Of a stretch of 16,259 bases of DNA, positions 8,806-15,725 are shown one piece after another. Position 1 is the stretch's first letter. Every line of letters begins with the position of its first letter. Below the pieces are notes generated by a model. The model saw nothing but the letters and a program-made list of their open reading frames with translations, searched no databases and was not told where the DNA came from. This stretch comes from JBFHFS01 sp041583495 (GTDB lineage: Bacteria; Bacteroidota; Bacteroidia; Bacteroidales; Marinilabiliaceae): contig JBFHFS010000086.1 in assembly GCA_041583495.1 (NCBI GenBank), positions 1 to 16,259 of the forward strand, written 5' to 3'. A program made the translations under genes and the position numbers.

Positions 8806-8840
8806 AACTCATCGGATGACTTCAAGTCATCCGATGAGTT
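8806..8840. repeat. Perfect palindromic hairpin A (REP-like)
   Basis: Arms 8806-8822 and 8824-8840 are perfectly complementary over 17 bp around a single central base (8823). The inner part TCATCGGATGACTT is shared with the next palindrome. It begins 12 bases after the octaheme cytochrome stop, so it may also stop transcription or protect the mRNA 3' end. There is no T-tract after it. Confidence 0.85.
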
Positions 8841-8867
8841 CCGTACCGCAGTTTACCCAAGATAACC

Positions 8868-8918
8868 TAATCAGACCTTCATCGGATGACTTGGAGTCAT
8901 CCGATGAAGGTCTGATTA
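8868..8918. repeat. Perfect palindromic hairpin B (REP-like)
   Basis: Arms 8868-8891 and 8895-8918 are perfectly complementary over 24 bp around a TGG loop. The inner 13 bases of the arm (TCATCGGATGACT) are identical to those of hairpin A, but the outer 11 bp differ and still pair without a mismatch. The pair lies 28 bases apart and is arranged like a bipartite interspersed palindromic element. No transposase is nearby. Confidence 0.85.
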
Positions 8919-8983
8919 GAATCTCCCTCCCTATTTGGAACGAATCCAGGACACTTTAAAATAAAATACTACGTTTATAGATA

Positions 8984-8991
8984 TATACTTG
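8984..8991 (+). promoter_or_regulatory. Weak candidate -7 promoter element before the second respiratory operon
   Basis: TATACTTG differs from TAnnTTTG by one base and lies about 50 bases before the ATG at 9040 in an AT-rich stretch. No well-spaced TTTG -33 element is present. The position after the two palindromes and before a long packed operon is the main support. Confidence 0.25.
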
Positions 8992-9039
8992 CATTTGTAG
9001 TAACTTGACAACAGGTAATTTCTTAATTCGGAATGGGGC

Positions 9040-9909
9040 ATGACAAGGTTAGCGCACCAAATATACATCTACTCCCTCACAGCCCTCACCCTTGTCGTTT
9101 TTATAGCGATGGGGCTTTATGGGATGAAATACTATTCAACCCCTTTGAGCGACCGTTTTTTTCACGCCCAGAATGAGTTGTTGAAACCCAGCGGAATAAT
9201 TGGGCATGGGGCCGGGATGGCCGGTTCCTTTTTGATGATTGTTGGTGTATTTGGCTATATGGCACGAAAGCGAATCAGGCGTTTTTCGCGAATTGGGGTG
9301 CTAAAATACTGGTTGGAATTCCACATTTTTCTTTGCACACTGGGGCCTATCCTGGTTTTATACCACACCACATTTAAGTTTGGCGGACTTGTGGCCATAA
9401 GCTTCTGGAGCATGGTGGCTGTGGTAATTAGCGGGGTAATTGGCCGGTTCATCTACCTGCAGATTCCCCGAACCATGCAGGGACGGGCTTTGAACCTGAA
9501 TGAATTAAAAATCCTCAAAGCCCAATTCTACCCGGATTTGCAACAACAATTTCATCTCGACAATGAATTTGTCGATTTTTTAGATCACGCTTTTAGCCAG
9601 GAGACAGAACTATACGGTGGCTCCTTTTTCAGGAAGGCTTTTTCGAGAATAAGATTTGAACGGCGATTAAAAAAAAGCACCCGAAAGAAATTAAAGGAGA
9701 AAAACGTTTCCCCAAAAGATACCCGGAAGATCATTCGGATGATTCATAAAGAGATTGCCCTAAGCCGAAGCATAGCCTGGCTTTCGACCCTGCAAAACGC
9801 CTTAGGATACTGGCATGTGATTCACCTGCCATTTGCTCTCATAATGCTTGTAATTATGATTATTCATATAGCCGTAGCGCTCCTGTTTGGTTATAAATGG
9901 ATTTTTTAA
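9040..9909 (+). CDS. Diheme ferric-reductase-like integral membrane protein
   Basis: This 289-residue protein has about five hydrophobic segments: roughly residues 8-28, 57-74, 90-110, 115-140 and 262-285. Two of them carry a His-x13-His pair, H95/H109 and H262/H276; H56 and H259 are extra candidates. Two His pairs of this spacing on two helices match the stacked diheme b arrangement of the ferric reductase/NADPH oxidase transmembrane domain. A long, highly basic cytoplasmic-type segment (about 145-245, including RFERRLKKSTRKKLKEK) lies between the last two helices. The flavoprotein gene starts 4 bases after its stop codon, so the likely job is to move electrons across the inner membrane between that flavoprotein and periplasmic cytochromes. 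I do not recognise a named family, and heme binding is inferred from spacing. Confidence 0.6.
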   Translation: MTRLAHQIYIYSLTALTLVVFIAMGLYGMKYYSTPLSDRFFHAQNELLKPSGIIGHGAGMAGSFLMIVGVFGYMARKRIRRFSRIGVLKYWLEFHIFLCTLGPILVLYHTTFKFGGLVAISFWSMVAVVISGVIGRFIYLQIPRTMQGRALNLNELKILKAQFYPDLQQQFHLDNEFVDFLDHAFSQETELYGGSFFRKAFSRIRFERRLKKSTRKKLKEKNVSPKDTRKIIRMIHKEIALSRSIAWLSTLQNALGYWHVIHLPFALIMLVIMIIHIAVALLFGYKWIF

Positions 9910-9913
9910 AGCC

Positions 9914-11245
9914 ATGGATTTCATTTCTGAAAAGTTTCTCATTTACGGAATAACAGCAATTATACTGCTAACGGTTGTTCTTCTTTACATTTTAAAGATA
10001 AGAAGACAAACCAGGCTGGTGGATAAGAAAATTGCAGCCGCCAAACAGGAAGGACTCTTCGAGCCGGTATCGCTCCATCCGGTGGTAAATCTGGATTTAT
10101 GTTTAGGAAGTGGCGCCTGCATCCGTGCCTGCCCCGAAAAAGACATTCTGGGGCTGCGCAACGGGAAAGCGACAGTGATAAATGCCAGCCGCTGTATCGG
10201 CCATGGGGCTTGTTTTCATGCCTGTCCCACCCAGGCCATTTCGCTGCATATAGGTACCGAACAGCGGGGAGTTGAACTTCCCCATGTGAATAAAAATTTT
10301 GAGACCAATGTCAGGGGGATCTACATTGCCGGTGAGATGGGCGGAATGGGGCTGATAAAAAATGCCGTAGAACAAGGCAAGCAAGCCGTTAACAATATCG
10401 TAAAAGAGTTAACCCCAAATGGTGAGGCAGAATTTGACCTGATTATTGTGGGTGCCGGTCCGGCAGGCATCTCAGCTACACTCCAGGCAAAAAAAAAAGG
10501 TCTGAAAACGCTCACCCTCGAACAAGATTCACTGGGAGGAACGGTCTATTCATTTCCCCGAAAGAAAATTGTCATGACCTCGGACATGGAGCTGCCCCTG
10601 CACGGAAAAATAAGGTTATACGAAACCAGCAAGGACGAATTGTTAACCCTCTGGCGTTCTGTGCTGGCCAAACATCAAATTCAAATACAGGAAAATCAAA
10701 AAGTAGAACAGATACTTCATGAGGACGAAGCATTTAAGATACTTACCCAAAGCGGTAAAACATTTACTTCTCAAAAGGTATTGCTGGCCATTGGACGAAG
10801 GGGAACGCCACGCCGGCTGGGTATTCCCGGCGAGGACAAACAAAAAGTAGCCTACCGCCTGCTGGAGCCGGAGAGGATAAAAAATAAAGATATCGTGATT
10901 GTAGGGGGCGGCGATTCGGCCATTGAAGCAGCCTTACTCCTTTTGGAAGAAAACCAGGTGACCCTTTCGTACCGAAAAGAAACCTTTTCGAGAATCAAAC
11001 AAAAAAACACCGATAAAATTAAGGAGGCTCTGGCGGACAACAAATTAAGTACTATCTTTAATTCAACACTGACGTCCATTCAGGAAGATACTGTAACGAT
11101 AAAAATAACCAACCACCAGGATTCATTGGAATTGAAAAATGATCTGGTATATATTTTTGCAGGAGGGGAATTACCAGTTCAATTCCTAAAAAACGCAGGC
11201 GTTACCATCACCAAAAAATATGGGGACGCCATAATGAAACATTAA
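9914..11245 (+). CDS. Membrane-anchored ferredoxin-like/FAD/NAD(P) flavoprotein oxidoreductase
   Basis: I chose the ATG at 9914, 4 bases after the previous stop, over an in-frame TTG at 9887 inside the upstream gene; this gives 443 residues. In order there is a membrane helix (about 10-29), a dicluster ferredoxin-like domain (C63, C69, C73-P and C94, C100, C104-P), a TN-x2-GIYIAGEMGGMG segment (131-146), an FAD motif GAGPAG (180-185) and an NAD(P) motif GGGDSA (331-336). The latter half resembles thioredoxin reductase/YpdA-like flavoproteins but has no redox-active CxxC. In each cluster motif the second Cys of C-x2-C-x2-C-x3-CP is replaced, by Ser66 and His97 respectively. The GIYIAGE-type motif normally lies near the end of such flavoproteins but here precedes the FAD motif. 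It probably transfers electrons between NAD(P)H and the diheme membrane protein. Direction and partner are inferred. Confidence 0.85.
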   Translation: MDFISEKFLIYGITAIILLTVVLLYILKIRRQTRLVDKKIAAAKQEGLFEPVSLHPVVNLDLCLGSGACIRACPEKDILGLRNGKATVINASRCIGHGACFHACPTQAISLHIGTEQRGVELPHVNKNFETNVRGIYIAGEMGGMGLIKNAVEQGKQAVNNIVKELTPNGEAEFDLIIVGAGPAGISATLQAKKKGLKTLTLEQDSLGGTVYSFPRKKIVMTSDMELPLHGKIRLYETSKDELLTLWRSVLAKHQIQIQENQKVEQILHEDEAFKILTQSGKTFTSQKVLLAIGRRGTPRRLGIPGEDKQKVAYRLLEPERIKNKDIVIVGGGDSAIEAALLLLEENQVTLSYRKETFSRIKQKNTDKIKEALADNKLSTIFNSTLTSIQEDTVTIKITNHQDSLELKNDLVYIFAGGELPVQFLKNAGVTITKKYGDAIMKH

Positions 11246-11255
11246 ACTGGATTCG

Positions 11256-12854
11256 ATGGCCTTGAAAAGAATTACTAAATATGGTTGGATGGCCCTGGGA
11301 CTTCTATTCTTCTCAGCCCATGCCTTTTCACAGCTCTCCCCGGGAGATCTATCCAAGGCCCATGCACCATTGGAAGGGCTTAATAATTGTACCAAATGCC
11401 ATGTTCTGGGCCAAAAAGAGACCACCGCCAACTGCCTTAAGTGCCATACCGAGATTCAGCAATTGATCGACAAAAAACAGGGCTACCACGCCTCCACGGA
11501 TGTAAAAGGGAAAAATTGCGCGGAATGCCATGGAGAACACTTTGGACGTGATTTTAAGATTGCCCCGCTCAACCAAACAACCTTCGACCATAACCTGGCT
11601 GGTTTTCAACTCGAAGGAAAGCACAGCCGCCTAAATTGCAGAGATTGCCATAAACCTGAGCTAATTGTGAACCATATCTCACAAAAAAAGGGAAAGACCT
11701 GGTTAGGGTTGGGATCGGAATGCCTGTCGTGTCACACAAATTATCACCAGAATACCTTATCGGACAATTGCCTGGGGTGTCATGACCAAAATGCTTTTCG
11801 CCCGGCTCCGGGGTTCAACCACGCCGAGACACCGTATCCCCTGATTGGCCAACACCAAACGGTTGATTGTGTCGGGTGTCACAAGGTAACCACCCGCAAC
11901 AGCCAGAAATTTCAGCAATTTGCCGGCATCCAATTCTCCAATTGCACCGACTGTCACCAGGATGTGCACGACAACAAATTTGGGCCGGATTGCAGAAAAT
12001 GCCACAACGAATTCTCGTTTAACACCCTGAATGCCAACCACTCATTCGATCACGACCAGACCAATTACCCGCTAAGCGGAAAACATAAAGAGTTAGACTG
12101 CAAGGCCTGCCACCAAAACAGTTTAACCCAACCCCTCAAATATCAACAGTGTAACAACTGCCATCCCGACTACCATCAAAACCAATTTGCCCAGGACGGG
12201 GTGTCACCCGATTGTGCTGAATGCCATGCGGTAACGGGTTTTTCACCATCCACCTTCACCCTCGAAAAACACCAACAGACCAGCTTCCCGCTTGAAGGCG
12301 CCCACATGGCTACCCCCTGCTTTGAATGCCACCGGCAAAATGACACCTGGGATTTTTCGAACAAGGGCACCAATTGCACCCACTGCCATGAAAATTTCCA
12401 TGAAGATGCCCTGCCCGAAAAATATGGGTCTCAGAATGACTGCAACTATTGCCATTCAGTGAATAGCTGGAGCGAAATAGCATTTAACCATTCCCTAACC
12501 CACTTTGAGTTAAAAGACCGGCATTTACAGGTCTCATGCAGCGACTGCCATTTTTCATCGGGCGCTGAGGGCACCCTGGTTCAGAAATTTTCAGGTCTGG
12601 AATCGGCATGCGAAAGCTGCCATGCCGACGTCCATTTTAGGCAGTTTGCCCAAAATAACCAAACCGAATGTGAACGTTGTCATTCCGCCCAAAGCTGGAG
12701 CGCCGAAAATTTCAACCACGACACGGCCCGCTTTAAGCTCGAGGGAGAACATGCAAAGCTGGATTGCCAAAGTTGCCATAAACCAACAGAGGGATTGACC
12801 CCGAACTATATTGTTTATAAATTTGAGGATATATCATGTGCAAGCTGTCATTAA
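11256..12854 (+). CDS. 20-heme periplasmic cytochrome c (cytochrome c3-like triheme modules)
   Basis: This 532-residue exported protein has a signal peptide (about 1-25, ending AFSQ) and twenty CXXCH motifs. Their first Cys residues are 45, 60, 88, 128, 156, 172, 205, 230, 246, 282, 299, 320, 355, 374, 396, 428, 452, 472, 504 and 528. After three N-terminal motifs the chain is built from repeated units of about 75 residues with the pattern F-(N/D)-H ... (F/Y)-x-L-x-G-x-H ... C-x2-CH, then C-x2-CH-x2-x-H, then C-x2-CH. The conserved extra His residues are good candidates for second axial ligands. The last residue, His532, is itself part of the final CASCH. There is almost no other domain, so the protein looks like a periplasmic heme wire. 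It overlaps the next cytochrome gene by 19 bases, and the two are probably coexpressed. Confidence 0.93.
   Translation: MALKRITKYGWMALGLLFFSAHAFSQLSPGDLSKAHAPLEGLNNCTKCHVLGQKETTANCLKCHTEIQQLIDKKQGYHASTDVKGKNCAECHGEHFGRDFKIAPLNQTTFDHNLAGFQLEGKHSRLNCRDCHKPELIVNHISQKKGKTWLGLGSECLSCHTNYHQNTLSDNCLGCHDQNAFRPAPGFNHAETPYPLIGQHQTVDCVGCHKVTTRNSQKFQQFAGIQFSNCTDCHQDVHDNKFGPDCRKCHNEFSFNTLNANHSFDHDQTNYPLSGKHKELDCKACHQNSLTQPLKYQQCNNCHPDYHQNQFAQDGVSPDCAECHAVTGFSPSTFTLEKHQQTSFPLEGAHMATPCFECHRQNDTWDFSNKGTNCTHCHENFHEDALPEKYGSQNDCNYCHSVNSWSEIAFNHSLTHFELKDRHLQVSCSDCHFSSGAEGTLVQKFSGLESACESCHADVHFRQFAQNNQTECERCHSAQSWSAENFNHDTARFKLEGEHAKLDCQSCHKPTEGLTPNYIVYKFEDISCASCH
11583..12854 (+). repeat. Six tandem coding repeats of about 75 residues (triheme modules)
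   Basis: Units begin near residues 110, 187, 264, 338, 410 and 486 of the 20-heme protein, a period of 72-77. Each full unit contributes three CXXCH sites; the sixth has two and ends with the protein. The repetition is obvious at protein level and much diverged at DNA level, so the expansion looks old. Confidence 0.75.
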
Positions 12855-14095
12855 ATCTGGTATTGCTGATGTTTGTCATTAGCGCATGGGGCCAAAAAAG
12901 CCCTCATGGGAAAAACGCTCAACTCAACTGTTTGGATTGTCACTCCGCGGAGAGTTGGAACTTAACCCCAACAGGAAAGTTCAATCACAGCCAAACGCAA
13001 TTCGCTTTAGAGGGACAGCACCGGTATGCCAATTGCAGGGCATGTCATCCATCCCTGGTCTTTTCGGAGGCGGGTGGCAATTGCATCGACTGCCACACCG
13101 ACAGACACCAAAACACGGTAGGGACCGACTGTGCCAGCTGCCACAACACCAATTCATGGCTTGTTTCCAACATCACCGAACTTCATCAGCAAAGCCGGTT
13201 CCCTCTGCTAGGGGCCCACAAAACGGCCGATTGCGCCGCCTGCCACACATCGGCCTCGCAACTGGAGTTTGAACCTTTGGGCGTTGAGTGCATCGATTGC
13301 CACCAGCCCGATTACCTGGCAACGACCAACCCCAACCATGTCCAGGCGGGGATGTCGACCAACTGCATCGAATGCCACCGGCTGGAGGCCTACGAGTGGG
13401 CATCGGCGGGGATCAACCACGACTTTTTCCCACTCACCAAAGGGCACAAAATCAACGACTGTGCAACCTGCCACACCTCAGGCATTACTGTTCCCCCTTC
13501 ACCCGATTGTTACAGCTGCCACCAAAACGATTATGCCTCGGCCGTTAACCCATTGCACCAGGCCTCCGGGTTTTCAACCATCTGTACCGATTGCCACACC
13601 ACCAACCCGGGCTGGGAACCCGCGACTTTCAAAAGTCACGACGCCAACTATTTTCCGATCTATTCGGGCAACCATAACGGCGAATGGAACTCCTGTAACG
13701 ATTGCCATACTCAGCCAGGTAATTTTTCAGTTTTTAGCTGCACCGACTGCCACGAACATAACCGTTCGGACATGGATGAGGAACACCGGGGCATAACTGG
13801 CTACGGTTACAACAGCCTCTCCTGTCTGGCCTGTCACCCCACAGGGGATAAGGAAGGATCGTTTGATCACGACAACAGCTATTTCCCTATCTATTCGGGA
13901 AAACATCGTGAAGCATGGAGCAGCTGCACAGAATGCCATACCGAACCATCAACCTTTATGGTATTTTCATGCACCTCTTGTCATGAGCACAATCAATCGG
14001 AGATGGATGAAAAGCATTCCGAAGTAGCCGATTATATTTACAGTAGTCAAAGTTGCCTGGCATGCCACCCCACCGGAAATTCAGATGATGATTAA
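12836..14095 (+). CDS. 16-heme periplasmic cytochrome c
   Basis: This 419-residue protein starts at an ATG inside the last codons of the 20-heme gene. That start is supported because it gives a complete signal peptide (SLNLVLLMFVISAWGQ). Sixteen CXXCH motifs begin at Cys 32, 67, 83, 99, 133, 152, 177, 209, 225, 250, 287, 302, 330, 364, 379 and 407. The N-terminal half shares the F-N-H ... L-x-G-x-H ... C-x2-CH module of the preceding protein. The C-terminal part is two copies of a 77-residue unit with YFPIYSGxH and CHEHN(R/Q)S signatures. No lipobox or surface-anchor domain is visible, so a soluble periplasmic or porin-inserted electron carrier is most likely. The gene overlaps the following barrel gene by 11 bases. 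Confidence 0.92.
   Translation: MCKLSLNLVLLMFVISAWGQKSPHGKNAQLNCLDCHSAESWNLTPTGKFNHSQTQFALEGQHRYANCRACHPSLVFSEAGGNCIDCHTDRHQNTVGTDCASCHNTNSWLVSNITELHQQSRFPLLGAHKTADCAACHTSASQLEFEPLGVECIDCHQPDYLATTNPNHVQAGMSTNCIECHRLEAYEWASAGINHDFFPLTKGHKINDCATCHTSGITVPPSPDCYSCHQNDYASAVNPLHQASGFSTICTDCHTTNPGWEPATFKSHDANYFPIYSGNHNGEWNSCNDCHTQPGNFSVFSCTDCHEHNRSDMDEEHRGITGYGYNSLSCLACHPTGDKEGSFDHDNSYFPIYSGKHREAWSSCTECHTEPSTFMVFSCTSCHEHNQSEMDEKHSEVADYIYSSQSCLACHPTGNSDDD
13637..14092 (+). repeat. Tandem duplication of a 77-residue triheme unit
   Basis: Protein residues 268-344 and 345-419 align without gaps at their landmarks: YFPIYSG(N/K)H, W-x-SC-x2-CHT(Q/E)P, (S/M)VFSCT-x-CHEHN, EMDE/DMDEE-H and SCLACHPTG. Each copy has three hemes. 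The copies have diverged in codon choice, which argues against a recent duplication. Confidence 0.8.
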
Positions 14096-15722
14096 AACGA
14101 TAAGACAACTAATCACTGTTCTGATTCTTGCACAAATAGCAGGAACAGGAGGCGTATGGGCTCAAAATGCAGAACATCTCCTTCCCGGCAAAATCTCATA
14201 CATTACCGGGCAGAGTATTTACGTAAGGTTCGAAAACACGAGAGGCATCGAAGACGGGGATACCTTGTTTATTGAACAAGCCAACACCTTGATCCCAGCC
14301 CTGGTGGTGCGCAGCCATTCATCCATCTCGTGTCTGTGCAAACCCATTAGCGAACAGACCCTTACCGTGGGGAATGAAGTTTTTAGCCAACCCAGGGCTC
14401 CGGGTGAACCGCAGCAAACAACCATACAACCCAGGGAGGCCGAAGTGGAACAGGATCTCAATGAACAGGTCATCGCCTCGCAGATAGAGGAAAAATTAAA
14501 ACCAGACAAACGGGATAGGGTTTCCGGCCGGATTTCAGCCTCCTCGTACTCCAACTTCTACGATTCAGGTGAGGGGAACGACAACAATCACCGTCTTAGG
14601 TACACCCTATCCATGGATGTTATGGATTATCCGGAATCGAAAATATCTGCTGAGACTTATCTGTCTTACACCCACCGGCTAAACCCGTCAGATGCGGTGA
14701 GCGAGAATCTTAAACAATCGCTTAAAATCTACAGCCTCGCACTAAAATACGCGATCAATACCTCAACCATTGTGTGGGCAGGGCGCAAGATTAACCCTTT
14801 CATTGCCAATGTTGGCGCGGTGGACGGGCTCCAGTTTCAGAAGCAATGGACTAACCTTTTTCTGGGAACGGTCATTGGTTTCCGGCCCGACTACAGCGAT
14901 TACGGGTTTAATCCCGACCTACTCGAATACGGGGCTTACTTTGGTCAGAATTTAAAGACAGAAAACGGCTATGTTCAAACCTCACTGGCTGTTTTTGAAC
15001 AACGAAATGGCGGGAATACCGACCGCAGGTTTGCTTATTTCCAGCACAGCAACTCCCTCATTAAAGACCTCCACTTTTTTTCCTCTTTCGAAATGGATTT
15101 GTACAAACTGGAAGACGGAAAACCCAAAAACACCGCCACTCTTACCAGCATGTATCTCTCGCTGCGGTACAGGGTATCCCGAAAACTAGCCCTGTTTGGC
15201 TCCTACGACAACCGCAAAAATGTCATTTATTATGAGACGTTTCGAAATTATTCAGAGGAGGTAATTCAACAGGCCAGCAGGCAGGGGATTGCTCTAAGAA
15301 TCAATTATCGGCCAATCAACTATCTGAACCTGGGCCTAAATGCGGGAACCCGCTTCAGGAAAGAAGACCCAAGACCTACCAAAACCCTGCGGGGATATGG
15401 AGCCTATTCAAGAATCCCCGGCATTAACGCCTCGTTGTCCCTTTCGGGAAACCTTATGCAAACCAGTTATCTCGACGGTCAGGTGTATGGGGCCCGTTTA
15501 TCAAAGGAGCTCCTGGCAGGAAGATTCTATACTTCCTTAAATTACCGAAGAGTAAAATTCGACTATGTGAACACCCCCACCCAACTCAGACAGCACATCG
15601 GAGAGTTGGATTTTTCCTATCAGTTCAACAAGAAGCTCTACTTCTCTGTTAACTATGAGACCACTTTTCAGGAAAATAATAATTCCCAAACGCTCTATTT
15701 GAATCTAAGACAAAAATTCTAA
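14085..15722 (+). CDS. Predicted outer-membrane beta-barrel protein of the cytochrome operon
   Basis: This 545-residue protein has a signal peptide (residues 1-27, ending VWAQ) and a small N-terminal beta-rich domain (about 30-100) with a C-L-C pair at 83-85. A Gln/Glu-rich linker (about 101-145) follows. From about 146 to the end there are alternating hydrophobic/polar strands rich in Tyr, Asn and Arg, such as GRISASSYSNFYD and LSLRYRVSRKLALFGSYDNR. The chain ends in Phe (LYLNLRQKF), a common outer-membrane barrel terminus. It has no heme motif. Its place directly after the 20- and 16-heme genes, with overlapping ends, suggests it sheathes or docks a cytochrome at the outer membrane, as MtrB-type barrels do, although I see no sequence resemblance to MtrB. 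A plain porin is the main alternative. An ATG one codon downstream is another possible start. Confidence 0.7.
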   Translation: MMIKTIRQLITVLILAQIAGTGGVWAQNAEHLLPGKISYITGQSIYVRFENTRGIEDGDTLFIEQANTLIPALVVRSHSSISCLCKPISEQTLTVGNEVFSQPRAPGEPQQTTIQPREAEVEQDLNEQVIASQIEEKLKPDKRDRVSGRISASSYSNFYDSGEGNDNNHRLRYTLSMDVMDYPESKISAETYLSYTHRLNPSDAVSENLKQSLKIYSLALKYAINTSTIVWAGRKINPFIANVGAVDGLQFQKQWTNLFLGTVIGFRPDYSDYGFNPDLLEYGAYFGQNLKTENGYVQTSLAVFEQRNGGNTDRRFAYFQHSNSLIKDLHFFSSFEMDLYKLEDGKPKNTATLTSMYLSLRYRVSRKLALFGSYDNRKNVIYYETFRNYSEEVIQQASRQGIALRINYRPINYLNLGLNAGTRFRKEDPRPTKTLRGYGAYSRIPGINASLSLSGNLMQTSYLDGQVYGARLSKELLAGRFYTSLNYRRVKFDYVNTPTQLRQHIGELDFSYQFNKKLYFSVNYETTFQENNNSQTLYLNLRQKF

Positions 15723-15725
15723 ATA

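Noticed and set aside
8806..8918. The two palindromes as a short CRISPR array
   Set aside because: There are only two copies with different outer arms and a 27-nt interval, no third repeat and no cas gene nearby. The full self-complementarity fits REP-like hairpins better.
9887..9913. A TTG start for the flavoprotein, overlapping the upstream gene by 23 bases
   Set aside because: An ATG at 9914, four bases after the upstream stop, is closer to the membrane helix and is the more usual arrangement.
12836..12854. A possible frameshift splitting one giant cytochrome into two
   Set aside because: The second frame starts with a complete signal peptide and the first ends cleanly on a CXXCH motif followed by a stop, so two separate overlapping genes are the simpler reading.
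12886..13796. Several overlapping reading frames on both strands within the 16-heme gene
   Set aside because: They are by-products of the repetitive Cys/His codon pattern. Only the frame at 12836-14095 has a signal peptide and CXXCH motifs throughout.
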